This document shows positions 1-5,235 of a stretch of DNA of 7,686 bases, piece after piece. Every line of letters begins with the position of its first letter. The stretch's first letter is position 1. The position numbers and the translations under genes are program-made. The stretch lies in assembly GCA_903851455.1 (NCBI GenBank), contig CAINOM010000478.1:1-7686 (forward strand). The letters are read 5' to 3'. Source of the DNA: an uncultured Bacteroidota bacterium (lineage in GTDB: Bacteria > Bacteroidota > Bacteroidia > Chitinophagales > Chitinophagaceae). The notes beneath the pieces are model-generated. The model saw only the letters and a program-made list of their open reading frames with translations. It did no database searches and had not been told where the DNA came from.

Positions 1-204
1 AAAGAATTCCAGATACAGACGGTGCAAAATCTTTGGAAGCGGAACGAAGATAAGAGCGCTGATCTGCTGCATCAGTTGCAGCAAAAGGCGGTGCATAATG
101 AGAACATTTTTGAAGCGCTGATGGAAACGGCCAAGTATTGTTCGCTGGGGCAGATCACCAAGGCGTTGTTTGAAGTGGGTGGGCAGTATAGGAGGAATAT
201 GTAA
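1..204 (+). CDS. C-terminal end of an acyl-CoA mutase (methylmalonyl-/isobutyryl-CoA mutase family), 5' end outside window
   Basis: Frame 1 is open from the first base and ends at TAA (202-204), giving 67 residues of a longer protein. The tail contains NIFEALMETAKY followed by SLGQITKALFEVGGQYRRN, the characteristic last helix of the B12-dependent acyl-CoA mutase large domain. These enzymes rearrange the carbon skeleton of methylmalonyl-CoA/succinyl-CoA or isobutyryl-CoA/butyryl-CoA using adenosylcobalamin. The VGGQYRRNM ending is the form I associate with fused IcmF-type mutases of Bacteroidota (B12 domain, MeaB-like GTPase and mutase in one chain), but the upstream domains are not visible, so fused and two-subunit forms cannot be told apart. 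An internal GTG at 22 should not be taken as the start, because the frame is open upstream of it. Confidence 0.85.
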   Translation, partial: KEFQIQTVQNLWKRNEDKSADLLHQLQQKAVHNENIFEALMETAKYCSLGQITKALFEVGGQYRRNM

Positions 205-265
205 TTACAAATTCAAAAGCCAAAATTCGAAAAGTAGTAAGAGTATACCTGTAACCACATCGTGC

Positions 266-655
266 ATGAAATACTTTTTTACCGTGCTCCTGGTAATTGC
301 TTGTTTGGGCGCTCGCGCTCAGACTGCAGGCCCCAATGCGGGAGGTGTATATGAAACCCCGGAGGTGCCGGCATATTTTGCTGCAGGTAAAGACAGCCTG
401 GACCGGTATATAAAAAAGAATATCCACCTGAAGCATGCCGGTGGCGGAGTGGCTGCAAATGCAATTGTCGCTTTTATTGTGGAGAAAGACGGCCAAATTG
501 GCGCAGCAGAGATATTGCGTACCAGCGGCGATAAAAACCTGGACGCGGAAGCTGTGACCATCACAAAGTCGATGCCCAAATGGGAACCTGCTAAGAACAA
601 GGGGGTGGCAGTGAGATCATCGACGATGCTGACCTTTTCCTATACTGTGAAGTAA
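266..655 (+). CDS. Small exported protein with a TonB C-terminal domain
   Basis: 129 residues. Residues 1-18 form a signal peptide: MKYFF, then a hydrophobic core VLLVIACLG, then ARA before Gln19 as a signal peptidase I site. Residues about 45-129 match the TonB C-terminal fold: DSLDRYIKKNIHL, then VAFIVEKDGQIGAAEI, then a conserved-looking LDAEAVTITKSMPKWEPA segment and a final beta strand. Classical TonB is anchored by an N-terminal membrane helix followed by a long Pro-rich spacer. This protein has a cleavable-looking signal and no spacer, so it should be free in the periplasm, and energy transduction by it is doubtful. The frame is open further upstream (to 170), but ATG 266 is chosen because the signal peptide begins exactly there. 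The gene follows the mutase by 61 nt and ends 5 nt from the convergent NUDIX gene. Exact function unknown. Confidence 0.85.
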   Translation: MKYFFTVLLVIACLGARAQTAGPNAGGVYETPEVPAYFAAGKDSLDRYIKKNIHLKHAGGGVAANAIVAFIVEKDGQIGAAEILRTSGDKNLDAEAVTITKSMPKWEPAKNKGVAVRSSTMLTFSYTVK

Positions 656-660
656 GATGG

Positions 661-1299
661 TTAACCGGCGCGCTCCGCAAGGATCATTTCCAGCTCACTG
701 ATGATCATAGCTGTGGCACCCCAGATGATGGTGCCGTCTTCCAGTTTGTAGGCATTTACATTCCTGATCACATCTGGCATAGCCGGCGAGATCACATCCG
801 TTACTGTTTTACGATCGGGATGCAGTAAGCTGCTCAAGGGGACCTCTATGGTGTAGGATACCTCGTTATGGCTGAGGTTGTATTGCGGCCGTTTCGCAGC
901 ATACCCAACGAATGGGTACACATTGAAATTACTTACCGGAATGTAAAGTGGTGTCAGCGCGCCAAGAATGTCCACATCGGACGAAACTATACCTACTTCT
1001 TCCTGTGCTTCTCTTAGTGCCGTGGCTTTGAGATCTGCGTCGGTGGCCTCATAGCTGCCACCAGGAAAGCTTACCTGCCCGCTGTGTGCGGTATTGTCTT
1101 CACGCCTTTTCATCAGCAGCATCTGGAGGGCGTTGTCTACAGGGAAAAGCAGGCAGAGCACTGCGCTCGGGCGGGCGTTCTCGGGTACTTTTATAGGGTG
1201 CGGCAATACACGGCCCATCATGCGCTCCTGTGCTGCGCGGCCGGGCAGGGGTTGCAGCAGCCGTTGTCTTAGCCATTCTATTGTGCTGTTATTATCCAA
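661..1299 (-). CDS. NUDIX hydrolase, NudL-like CoA pyrophosphatase
   Basis: 212 residues. The family is known to cleave coenzyme A and its derivatives to 3',5'-ADP (or 3'-phospho-AMP) and 4'-phosphopantetheine. The stretch LLMKRREDNTAHSGQVSFPG (62-80) is the extended CoA-pyrophosphatase signature just before the Nudix box. The box follows at about residues 80-104 and ends in REAQEEVGI, with the metal-binding glutamates at 97, 100 and 101. The glutamate usually found in the first half of the box is not in its standard place, as in E. coli NudL. The N-terminal IEWLRQRLLQPLPGRAAQE is typical of the family and lies upstream of the first ATG (Met27), so the protein must start earlier. No ATG or GTG exists between the in-frame stop and that point, so TTG at 1299 is the likely start. 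It lies 5 nt after the ferredoxin stop, which suggests translational coupling. Confidence 0.9.
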   Translation of the reverse strand: MDNNSTIEWLRQRLLQPLPGRAAQERMMGRVLPHPIKVPENARPSAVLCLLFPVDNALQMLLMKRREDNTAHSGQVSFPGGSYEATDADLKATALREAQEEVGIVSSDVDILGALTPLYIPVSNFNVYPFVGYAAKRPQYNLSHNEVSYTIEVPLSSLLHPDRKTVTDVISPAMPDVIRNVNAYKLEDGTIIWGATAMIISELEMILAERAG

Positions 1300-1304
1300 A
1301 TGGG

Positions 1305-1526
1305 CTATTGTTCTTTTATCTCAAAACTAAGCGCTCCCGACGGGCACTTTTTTACCTGCTCTATAATGCGCTCCGCATCCGCGCCATCCATATTGATCCA
1401 TGGGCTTATTTTCGGGTTGAATACCTCGTTCAGGCCTTTCCAGCAAATGGATGAATGCTGGCACAGGGCCGATCTCCAGACCACCGTAAGGTCCCCCTTG
1501 GTATAGTGCTTTATTACCGTGTCCAT
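1305..1526 (-). CDS. Small divergent [4Fe-4S] mono-cluster ferredoxin-like protein (Fer4_19 type)
   Basis: 73 residues. It shows the pattern of the divergent mono-cluster ferredoxin family: DLTVVW, then ALCQHSSICWKGLNEVFNPK, then W43, then IIEQVKKCPSGALSF. Cysteines are at 22, 28 and 61, and His24 lies inside the first pair. Only three cysteines are present, so the fourth cluster ligand, if there is a 4Fe cluster, must be something else; His24 is a guess. Members are thought to carry electrons or sense redox state, but no partner is identifiable here. It starts at ATG 1524-1526 with no obvious Shine-Dalgarno. A TATTTTTA box about 20 nt upstream resembles the -7 element TAnnTTTG, but no good -33 was found. 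The gene is followed closely by the CoA pyrophosphatase gene and probably shares its transcript. Confidence 0.8.
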   Translation of the reverse strand: MDTVIKHYTKGDLTVVWRSALCQHSSICWKGLNEVFNPKISPWINMDGADAERIIEQVKKCPSGALSFEIKEQ

Positions 1527-1567
1527 GGTGAATGTTTTTATAAAAATACGGAAAGCCGGACACTTAA

Positions 1568-1605
1568 CCGCGCCCCTGCATGCGGTAAGGCAAGCGGGGG
1601 CGCGG
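1568..1605. terminator. GC-rich hairpin between pirin and ferredoxin genes
   Basis: A perfect 9-bp inverted repeat, CCGCGCCCC (1568-1576) and GGGGCGCGG (1597-1605), encloses a 20-nt loop. It lies 29 nt beyond the pirin stop codon in the direction of pirin transcription. There is no strong U tract immediately after the stem on that strand, so it may be a weak terminator, an attenuator separating pirin from ferredoxin-nudix expression, or an mRNA-stabilising 3' hairpin. Confidence 0.4.
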
Positions 1606-1634
1606 AGGTAAGTTATCCTTATTAGTTTGTCTTT

Positions 1635-2351
1635 TTATACCATTGGCACTTCGAATATCAGTACATCACTGGTGGCATCGGCCTTTATTTCAAAGCTGTC
1701 TGCTTCACTGATGCCGAGGGCATCTCTTTTATTCAATACCTGGTCGCCAATGGTCAATTTACCGTCTATCAGGAATATGTAAGCTCCATTGCTCTTATTA
1801 CGGAAGCTGTGAGAAATACTTTTACCGGCTTCCAGCGTGGTGCGGTATATCCATGCGTCCTGGTTTATCTTCATTCCATCGTCATTGTTATCTATTGGAG
1901 ATACGATGGTCTGGAGTTTGTTCACACGGTCTTCCGGGGCGAACATTTTCTGGTCGTAGCGGGGTTTTACATTTTCTTTATTAGGGAATATCCAGGTCTG
2001 CAACAGATTGGTCTTGTGTGCAGGGTCGGGGTTGTATTCACTATGCGTTACGCCACTGCCAGCACTCATCACCTGCACTTCGTTTGGTACGATCTGCTGG
2101 GTATGGCCCATGCTGTCTTTATGTTCCAGCTTGCCGTCCAGCACCAGGGTGATGATCTCCATATTGTCGTGCGGGTGCCTGCCGAAACCCATACCCGGAT
2201 CTATGATATCGTCATTGAGTACCCGCAATACACCGAAATGTACCTTGGTGGGGTCGTACCAGTTTGCGAAACTGAATGAGTGATGTGCATCGAGCCAGCC
2301 GTGCTTTGCGTGGCCTCTTTTATCTGCGGCGTGGAATATTGTCTTTGCCAT
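1635..2351 (-). CDS. Pirin family protein, YhhW-like (cupin; candidate quercetin 2,3-dioxygenase)
   Basis: 238 residues, close to the length of E. coli YhhW (about 231), and colinear with it. It has HGWLDAHHSFSFANWYDP near the N-terminus, then GFGRHPHDNMEI, the DSMGH loop and SAGSGVTHSEYNP. The metal ligands expected from YhhW are present as His59, His61, His103 and Glu105 in the N-terminal cupin. The second cupin (about 140-238) is more variable, as usual. Family members bind one metal ion; YhhW and human pirin cleave quercetin in vitro, but the physiological role is generally unknown, so the dioxygenase label is an inference. ATG 2349-2351 is preceded by GGAT about 8 nt upstream, a weak ribosome binding site. 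It is divergent from the response-regulator gene, and overlapping palindromes lie 26 nt upstream. Confidence 0.93.
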   Translation of the reverse strand: MAKTIFHAADKRGHAKHGWLDAHHSFSFANWYDPTKVHFGVLRVLNDDIIDPGMGFGRHPHDNMEIITLVLDGKLEHKDSMGHTQQIVPNEVQVMSAGSGVTHSEYNPDPAHKTNLLQTWIFPNKENVKPRYDQKMFAPEDRVNKLQTIVSPIDNNDDGMKINQDAWIYRTTLEAGKSISHSFRNKSNGAYIFLIDGKLTIGDQVLNKRDALGISEADSFEIKADATSDVLIFEVPMV

Positions 2352-2376
2352 AATTTTTATCCTTTTTTAAAAATGG

Positions 2377-2392
2377 ATGTATATACATGTAT
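2377..2392. promoter_or_regulatory. Overlapping palindromes upstream of pirin (candidate operator)
   Basis: ATGTATATACAT (2377-2388) is a perfect 12-bp palindrome and overlaps a second perfect one, ATACATGTAT (2383-2392). They lie 26-41 nt upstream of the pirin start codon, where a repressor would block transcription. The local AT richness makes short palindromes more likely by chance, and no regulator gene is adjacent except the divergent response regulator, which lacks a DNA-binding domain. This is a candidate only. Confidence 0.35.
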
Positions 2393-2475
2393 GCAAAACG
2401 AGTGCCTAATTGTATTACGAGAAAGTTACAGAATTATTGGCATTTTAACAGTCATTACGTCATATTTTGATGCCT

Positions 2476-2520
2476 GTGAAACCAATAAAATGGTAAATTG
2501 GCATTAAATCGCGGTTTCAC
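2476..2520. repeat. Spaced inverted repeat in the leader of the response-regulator gene
   Basis: GTGAAACC (2476-2483) and GGTTTCAC (2513-2520) are perfect reverse complements separated by 29 nt, in the region 50-94 nt before the ATG of the NtrC-like gene. They could form a stem in the mRNA leader or a looped operator. The second copy of a direct repeat, ATTGGCATT (2436-2444 and 2497-2505, start to start 61 nt), lies inside the loop. I could not identify a convincing promoter in this 218-nt divergent region. Confidence 0.35.
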
Positions 2521-2569
2521 TATTGAGTATCAACCTTTTGGTTCTTACTTTTAACGTACAACTTAAAAC

Positions 2570-3739
2570 ATGGCTCAAAGCATACTGGTAATAGACGATG
2601 AAAAAGCGATCCGCAAGGCGCTGAGTGAGATACTGGCCTTCGAGGGGTTTGTGGTGGATGAGGCCACCGATGGCGCTGAAGGAGCGAAAAAGATAAAGGA
2701 AAACAACTACGACTGCATCCTCTGCGATATAAAGATGCCCAAGATGGACGGCATTGAGGTACTGCAACTGGCCCGTGAAGAGCGGCCAGATACTCCGTTT
2801 ATTGTCATCTCGGGTCATGGGAATATAGAAACGGCGGTAGATGCCGTGCGGAAAGGCGCCTATGATTATATTTCCAAGCCTCCGGACCTGAACAGATTGC
2901 TGATAACCGTCCGGAATGCGATGGATAAGAAGAGCCTGGTATCTGAGACACGACAGCTGCGCAAACGGATATCGCGCGGTAGTGAAATGATAGGCGAGAG
3001 TGAAGGCATGATCCGCATACAGGAGACGATCAAGAAAGTAGCGCCAACAGATGCGCGCGTGCTGGTAACCGGCGAGAATGGCGTGGGCAAGGAACTGGTG
3101 GCCCGTCGTATACACGAGCTCAGCAGTCGTGCCAACGGGCCGCTGATAGAGGTGAACTGCGCGGCAATACCATCCGAACTGATAGAAAGTGAATTGTTCG
3201 GGCATGAAAAGGGCTCGTTCACGTCTGCGATCAAGCAGCGCCTGGGCAAATTTGAGCAGGCCAATGGGGGAACACTCTTCCTTGATGAGATAGGCGATAT
3301 GAGCCATGACGCACAGGCGAAGATGCTGCGCGCACTACAGGAAGGCAAGATAACCCGTGTGGGCGGTGAGAAAGAAATAAAAGTGGACGTACGTGTAATA
3401 GCAGCTACCAACAAGAACCTGATGGAAGAAGTAGAGGCCAAGAAATTCAGGATGGATCTTTACCACCGCCTCAGCGTGATACTGATAAAGGTGCCGCCGC
3501 TCAACGAACGTAGGGATGATATACCTGCATTGATCGCCCACTTTATGAAGGAGATAAGCGAAGATTACAAGCAACCAGCAAAGGAAGTAGAGCCAGCAGC
3601 TATCGCCGCACTACAGGCATTCAACTGGACCGGTAATATCCGCGAGCTTCGCAACGTTGTAGAGCGTTTAATAATCCTTTCAGATAAGAAGATCACGAAG
3701 AAGGATGTGGAGACGTATATAATCACCCCAAACCCCTAA
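2570..3739 (+). CDS. NtrC/NtrX-type sigma-54 response regulator (receiver + AAA+), lacking the DNA-binding domain
   Basis: 389 residues. The receiver domain (about 3-118) has the acidic pair Asp9/Asp10, phosphoacceptor Asp53 in CDIKMPKMDG, Ser81 and Lys103. The sigma-54-interacting AAA+ domain (about 138-370) has Walker A GENGVGKE (168-175), Walker B GGTLFLDE (233-240), the arginine-finger region around FRMDLYHRL (293-301) and sensor II in WTGNIREL (353-360). The sigma-54-contacting GAFTGA loop reads GSFTSA (215-220). Linker and AAA+ sequence are most like NtrX. After sensor II the chain has only about 30 residues and stops, whereas relatives of about 440-470 residues end in a Fis-type helix-turn-helix. 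No such domain appears in other frames downstream. The protein is presumably phosphorylated by a histidine kinase encoded elsewhere and activates sigma-54 RNA polymerase from solution or through a partner, as FlgR and CtcC are known to. The start is ATG 2570, without a clear Shine-Dalgarno. Confidence 0.93.
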   Translation: MAQSILVIDDEKAIRKALSEILAFEGFVVDEATDGAEGAKKIKENNYDCILCDIKMPKMDGIEVLQLAREERPDTPFIVISGHGNIETAVDAVRKGAYDYISKPPDLNRLLITVRNAMDKKSLVSETRQLRKRISRGSEMIGESEGMIRIQETIKKVAPTDARVLVTGENGVGKELVARRIHELSSRANGPLIEVNCAAIPSELIESELFGHEKGSFTSAIKQRLGKFEQANGGTLFLDEIGDMSHDAQAKMLRALQEGKITRVGGEKEIKVDVRVIAATNKNLMEEVEAKKFRMDLYHRLSVILIKVPPLNERRDDIPALIAHFMKEISEDYKQPAKEVEPAAIAALQAFNWTGNIRELRNVVERLIILSDKKITKKDVETYIITPNP

Positions 3740-3933
3740 ACCCACGACCCTAAAGGGGAGTACTTTATCCGGCTACTTCTGCTACGAATAAATCTCGGCT
3801 CATTTGTATAGAGCGTATAATAAAGGCCCACAGTTGCGTGGGCCTTTATACATATTGAAAACTCTGATTGCTGGATAATGATTAAAAGCTGAAGTTGTAT
3901 TCACCAGTGAAGCCTCCTTTAGGGGTTTGGGGT
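3725..3933. repeat. 16-bp inverted repeat flanking the convergent gene junction
   Basis: The 16 bases at 3725-3740 are the exact reverse complement of 3918-3933 (right arm TTTAGGGGTTTGGGGT). The left arm forms the last codons and stop of the response-regulator gene. The right arm lies immediately after the stop of the leftward PLP enzyme gene, so both genes end in ACCCCAAACCCCTAAA read in their own direction. A second partial copy, CCCTAAAGG (3748-3756), can pair with 3916-3924 as an alternative 9-bp stem. The pair surrounds the terminator hairpin and may be copies of a dispersed intergenic repeat. Confidence 0.65.
3820..3849. terminator. Bidirectional terminator hairpin between convergent genes
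   Basis: ATAAAGGCCCAC (3820-3831) and GTGGGCCTTTAT (3838-3849) form a perfect 12-bp stem with the 6-nt loop AGTTGC. The stem has A/T-rich outer pairs on both sides, so it reads as an intrinsic terminator in both directions. It serves the rightward response-regulator gene (stop at 3739) and the leftward PLP enzyme gene (stop at 3934). The rest of the 194-nt gap holds only the inverted-repeat arms and a short possible coding remnant. Confidence 0.8.
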
Positions 3934-5088
3934 TTACCCTATCGCATGTTTCAGGTCATCGATCAGATCATCTACATCTTCAATACCTACACTGAGGCGT
4001 ATCAGTGAGTCAACCAATCCGTTCTTCAGCCTTTCTTCGCGCGGTATAGATGCGTGTGTCATTGTAGCCGGGTGGCCGATGAGTGATTCTACGCCTCCAA
4101 GAGATTCCGCAAGCGCGAATAACTTTGTTGACTTCAGCACCTTTACTGCTTCTTCAATGCTGTCATTCTTCAGCGTGAAGGAGATCATACCGCCAAAGCC
4201 GCGCATCTGCTTCTTAGCTATATCATGATTAGGATGGTCTTCGAAACCTACCCATAGTACTTTACCTACTTTTTTGTGTGAGCGCAGGTAGCGAGCTATT
4301 TTCTCACCATTCTCGCAATGGCGCTGCATACGCACATGCAGTGTTTTTATACCACGCAGCACCAGCCAGCAATCGTGAGGGCCCGGCACTGCGCCGCAGC
4401 TGTTCTGTATAAAGCGCAGGCGCTCTTCCATACCTGCATCATTCATTACCAATGCACCGAGCACTACATCGCTGTGTCCGCCGAGGTACTTGGTGGCCGA
4501 ATGCAGCACAATGGTTGCGCCGAGATCCATAGGGTTCTGCAAATATGGGGATGCGAACGTGTTGTCGCATACCAGTATCAGGTTGTGCTTTTTCGCGATG
4601 GTTGCGCAGGCCTCTATATCTATTACATTCAGCAGCGGATTAGTAGGCGTCTCTATCCATATCATTTTCGTGTTGGCGTTGAGATGCTCGGTTATATGCT
4701 GTGCGTCCTGCATGCCGATGAAATGAAACTTGATACCATAAGCAGCAAATACCTTGGTCATGATACGGTAGGTACCGCCGTAGAGATCGTTTGATACGAT
4801 CACTTCATCACCCGGTTTCAGCAGCTTTATCACGGCATCTGTCGCCGCCATACCACTACCGAAGCAGAGGCCGTATTTCGCATTCTCAATTGCCGCCAGC
4901 GAAGCCTGCAGCGCATCGCGTGTAGGGTTTTGCGTGCGGGCATACTCATAACCTTTATGGTCACCCGGGCCTGCCTGCACATAAGTGGAGGTCTGGTATA
5001 TCGGTGTCATGATAGCGCCTGTGGTAGGATCCGGGCTTACACCCGCGTGTATCATTTTTGTATTCAGCTTGTAGTTTTTTTGTGCCAT
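3934..5088 (-). CDS. Cystathionine gamma-lyase / gamma-synthase family PLP enzyme
   Basis: 384 residues, normal length for the Cys/Met metabolism PLP family. Members handle cystathionine: gamma-lyases release cysteine, 2-oxobutyrate and ammonia, and gamma-synthases join cysteine to an activated homoserine. Visible residues: Tyr49 and Arg51 in YEYARTQNPTR (phosphate contacts from the neighbouring subunit), Tyr103 in DLYGGTYR (stacks on PLP), Asp175 in CDNTFASPY (pairs with the pyridine nitrogen), and Lys200 in HSATKYLGGHSD (Schiff-base lysine). The C-terminal part, AESLGGVESLIGHPATMTHA then SIPREER, resembles bacterial gamma-lyases such as MccB, but lyase and synthase cannot be separated safely by eye. 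The frame is open to 5136, but ATG 5086-5088 is preferred because MAQKNYKLNTKMIHAG is the usual N-terminus and the longer version would run across the promoter. Cytosolic; transcribed from its own promoter. Confidence 0.92.
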   Translation of the reverse strand: MAQKNYKLNTKMIHAGVSPDPTTGAIMTPIYQTSTYVQAGPGDHKGYEYARTQNPTRDALQASLAAIENAKYGLCFGSGMAATDAVIKLLKPGDEVIVSNDLYGGTYRIMTKVFAAYGIKFHFIGMQDAQHITEHLNANTKMIWIETPTNPLLNVIDIEACATIAKKHNLILVCDNTFASPYLQNPMDLGATIVLHSATKYLGGHSDVVLGALVMNDAGMEERLRFIQNSCGAVPGPHDCWLVLRGIKTLHVRMQRHCENGEKIARYLRSHKKVGKVLWVGFEDHPNHDIAKKQMRGFGGMISFTLKNDSIEEAVKVLKSTKLFALAESLGGVESLIGHPATMTHASIPREERLKNGLVDSLIRLSVGIEDVDDLIDDLKHAIG

Positions 5089-5107
5089 TTGGTATCGTTT
5101 GCGGTTG

Positions 5108-5137
5108 CAAAGGTATAAGTTAATAATACACCGCAAA
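5108..5137 (-). promoter_or_regulatory. Bacteroidota-type sigma-A promoter for the PLP enzyme gene
   Basis: On the minus strand TTTG (5137-5134) is followed after 18 nt by TACCTTTG (5115-5108). This is an exact match to the -7 element TAnnTTTG and the -33 element TTTG described for Bacteroides-type housekeeping sigma factors, with a spacer one base shorter than the usual 19-21. Transcription would begin roughly 13-16 nt before the ATG at 5088, giving a short leader without a Shine-Dalgarno. Confidence 0.6.
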
Positions 5138-5142
5138 CATTT

Positions 5143-5202
5143 AAACCGTTAAAACGGTTTGCATATGGCGCAGCTTACTTGTCCCACGATTGAAATCGTG
5201 GG
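5143..5202. repeat. Pair of REP-like palindromes (candidate REP/RAYT-type element)
   Basis: Two tight palindromes lie 22 nt apart between the YkgJ-like and PLP enzyme genes. AAACCGTTAAAACGGTTT (5143-5160) has an 8-bp stem and 2-nt loop. CCCACGATTGAAATCGTGGG (5183-5202) has a 9-bp stem and 2-nt loop and is followed by CTA. This layout, two hairpins with minimal loops, the second with a CCCACG...CGTGGGCTA form, resembles repetitive extragenic palindromes moved by REP-associated tyrosine transposases in many genomes. No transposase is present here. It could also act as a terminator for the upstream YkgJ-like gene. Confidence 0.6.
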
Positions 5203-5235
5203 CTAGGTTTGACTATGAGATTGAATTTTCGGGTA

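Noticed and set aside
1809..2279. 156-codon open frame antisense to pirin
   Set aside because: Shadow of a well-supported YhhW-like gene; no domain or start context of its own.
2498..2512. Sigma-54-type -24/-12 promoter (TTGGCATTAAATCGC) before the activator gene
   Set aside because: The GG and GC elements are 9 nt apart instead of 10 and the -12 box is poor; the other TTGGCATT copy lacks the GC element.
2504..3307. 267-codon open frame antisense to the response-regulator gene
   Set aside because: It lies opposite a gene with complete receiver and AAA+ motifs; its translation has no recognisable domain and its composition (many Tyr, His, Arg) is typical of an antisense shadow.
3740..3821. 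Frameshifted helix-turn-helix after the response-regulator stop
   Set aside because: No frame shows the Fis-type A-x2-LG-x-x-R-x-TL pattern, and the terminator begins 80 nt after the stop, leaving no room for the domain.
4318..4794. 158-codon open frame antisense to the PLP enzyme gene
   Set aside because: Shadow frame rich in Cys, His and Tyr; the opposite strand has all the PLP-binding residues.
5089..5136. 16-residue N-terminal extension of the PLP enzyme
   Set aside because: The extension MRCIINLYLCNRKRYQ is not family-like and is encoded by the promoter region; ATG 5088 gives the normal N-terminus.
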